A DNA stretch of 5,410 nt from the NCBI GenBank assembly GCA_013154225.1, contig JAADCW010000204.1, forward strand, positions 1 through 5,410, read 5' to 3'. Within the stretch, counting starts at the first letter, position 1. Each line of letters starts with the position of its first letter. The position numbers and the translations under genes were made by a program. This DNA is from Chloroflexota bacterium. GTDB lineage: Bacteria > Chloroflexota > Anaerolineae > Anaerolineales > DRMV01. This document shows, piece by piece, positions 5,120 through 5,410 of the stretch. A model generated the notes under the pieces. The model saw only the letters and a program-made list of their open reading frames with translations, did no database searches and was not told the DNA's origin.

Positions 5120-5182
5120 GGTTATTTTGGTTGTTTCGTTATCTCGTTACCTCGTTGCTTCGTTACTTCGTTATTTCGTTGC
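5118..5182. repeat. 8-base tandem repeat, consensus YTCGTTRY (minus strand RYAACGAR)
   Basis: Six contiguous units that all fit YTCGTTRY: TTCGTTAT 5135-5142, CTCGTTAC 5143-5150, CTCGTTGC 5151-5158, TTCGTTAC 5159-5166, TTCGTTAT 5167-5174 and TTCGTTGC 5175-5182. Two weaker units with G for C continue toward mce: TTGGTTGT 5127-5134 and, after a one-base slip, CTGGTTAT 5118-5125. The invariant core is CGTT and all variation is transition-type (T/C, A/G). The array would form most of the leader directly upstream of mce translation. Confidence 0.9.
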
Positions 5183-5194
5183 GTGGTGGTGGGG

Positions 5195-5228
5195 GATTGA
5201 GGAAGCTGAGGTAATTGAGGGATTGGGG
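5195..5228. repeat. Imperfect 8-9-base tandem repeat, consensus ATTGAGG
   Basis: Four loose units: GATTGAGG 5195-5202, AAGCTGAGG 5203-5211, TAATTGAGG 5212-5220 and GATTGGGG 5221-5228. It lies between the 8-base and 7-base arrays, separated from them by G/T-rich sequence (5183-5194) and GCTTGTCC-type sequence (5228-5235). Less regular than its neighbours, so less certain. Confidence 0.6.
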
Positions 5229-5235
5229 CTTGTCC

Positions 5236-5277
5236 GCAATTCGCAATTCCTCATTCGCAATTCTTCATTCGCCATTC
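5236..5277. repeat. 7-base tandem repeat, consensus GCAATTC (minus strand GAATTGC)
   Basis: Six contiguous heptamers: GCAATTC 5236-5242, GCAATTC 5243-5249, CTCATTC 5250-5256, GCAATTC 5257-5263, TTCATTC 5264-5270 and GCCATTC 5271-5277. ATTC is invariant and the first three positions vary. The array ends two bases before the mutase stop codon (5280-5282). It resembles in kind the degenerate heptamer repeats (STRR) described in filamentous cyanobacteria, but the unit is different. Confidence 0.88.
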
Positions 5278-5279
5278 GT

Positions 5280-5410
5280 TCACACCGTAGGCCGATATTC
5301 GCCCCAGACCTTCCGCAGTACGCCGGTGATTTCGCCCAGGGTCGCGTCGCGTTCCACGGCTTCGATGAACAGGGGCATCAGGTTTTCGTCGCCTTTGGCC
5401 GCTTGTTCGA
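5280..5410 (-). CDS. Methylmalonyl-CoA mutase large (substrate-binding) subunit, C-terminal end only
   Basis: Only the last 42 residues are in the window; the rest lies beyond the right edge. They read EQAAKGDENLMPLFIEAVER followed by DATLGEITGVLRKVWGEYRP and TV, closely matching the end of the substrate-binding domain of acyl-CoA mutases ('A..g.NL...I.A......T.GEI...LR.V.GEY'). The stop codon falls just after GEYRP, so no cobalamin-binding domain follows in the same chain; this is the split form, with the B12 subunit encoded elsewhere. The reaction is (R)-methylmalonyl-CoA to succinyl-CoA. The neighbouring mce supports methylmalonyl-CoA rather than isobutyryl-CoA as substrate, though a related acyl-CoA mutase cannot be excluded from this fragment. 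Confidence 0.88.
   Translation of the reverse strand, partial: EQAAKGDENLMPLFIEAVERDATLGEITGVLRKVWGEYRPTV

Noticed and set aside
4196..5200. Plus-strand open frame of 334 codons
   Set aside because: It is antisense to mce and the cysteine-cluster gene, both supported by family motifs; its end is encoded by the 8-base repeat.
5118..5277. CRISPR array
   Set aside because: Units are 7-9 bases with no spacers; far too short and contiguous for CRISPR repeats, and no cas gene is present.

Overview
The window reads as part of a GC-rich bacterial chromosome, most likely a member of the Chloroflexota (class Anaerolineae). The inference rests on several signs seen together: an LCP-family protein with a Thr/Pro-rich spacer and the 'LADVIRVV' form of the family motif, a divergent FtsB/DivIC-like protein with a Pro/Thr-rich tail ending in a Trp/Phe-rich peptide, a free-standing NIL-domain protein, and a split-type methylmalonyl-CoA mutase beside its epimerase. 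The assignment comes from protein style, not from a database match. All genes look like intact housekeeping or metabolic genes. I see no insertion sequence, phage, CRISPR or recognisable defence gene.

Layout. Plus strand, 1-1302: the 3' part of rlmN (23S rRNA/tRNA adenine-C2 methyltransferase, running in from the left edge), a stem-loop, then a 76-residue NIL-domain protein with a strong ribosome binding site. Minus strand, 5410 down to 1310: the 3' end of a methylmalonyl-CoA mutase large subunit; a repeat-filled intergenic gap; mce (methylmalonyl-CoA epimerase); a cysteine-cluster protein 6 bases after mce; a self-contained tRNA-Leu(CAG) unit with its own promoter and terminator; an LCP (LytR-CpsA-Psr) protein followed by a terminator; an FtsB/DivIC-like membrane protein; a pair of stem-loops; and a YihY/BrkB-family membrane protein. 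The two strands converge with only 7 bases between stop codons (1303-1309).

How they work together. Mutase and epimerase are consecutive steps of methylmalonyl-CoA/propionyl-CoA metabolism and are probably co-transcribed, with the cysteine-cluster protein trailing. The LCP protein (attachment of polymers to the cell wall) and the FtsB/DivIC-like protein (division septum) form an envelope pair, with the YihY-like membrane protein behind them. rlmN and tRNA-Leu belong to translation.

The least ordinary part is the 172-base gap between the mutase stop and the mce start (5108-5279). It is almost wholly built of three different short tandem repeats placed end to end: an 8-base unit reaching the mce ribosome binding site, a looser 8-9-base TGAGG unit, and a 7-base unit ending two bases from the mutase stop. 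No clearly new multi-gene system is visible.
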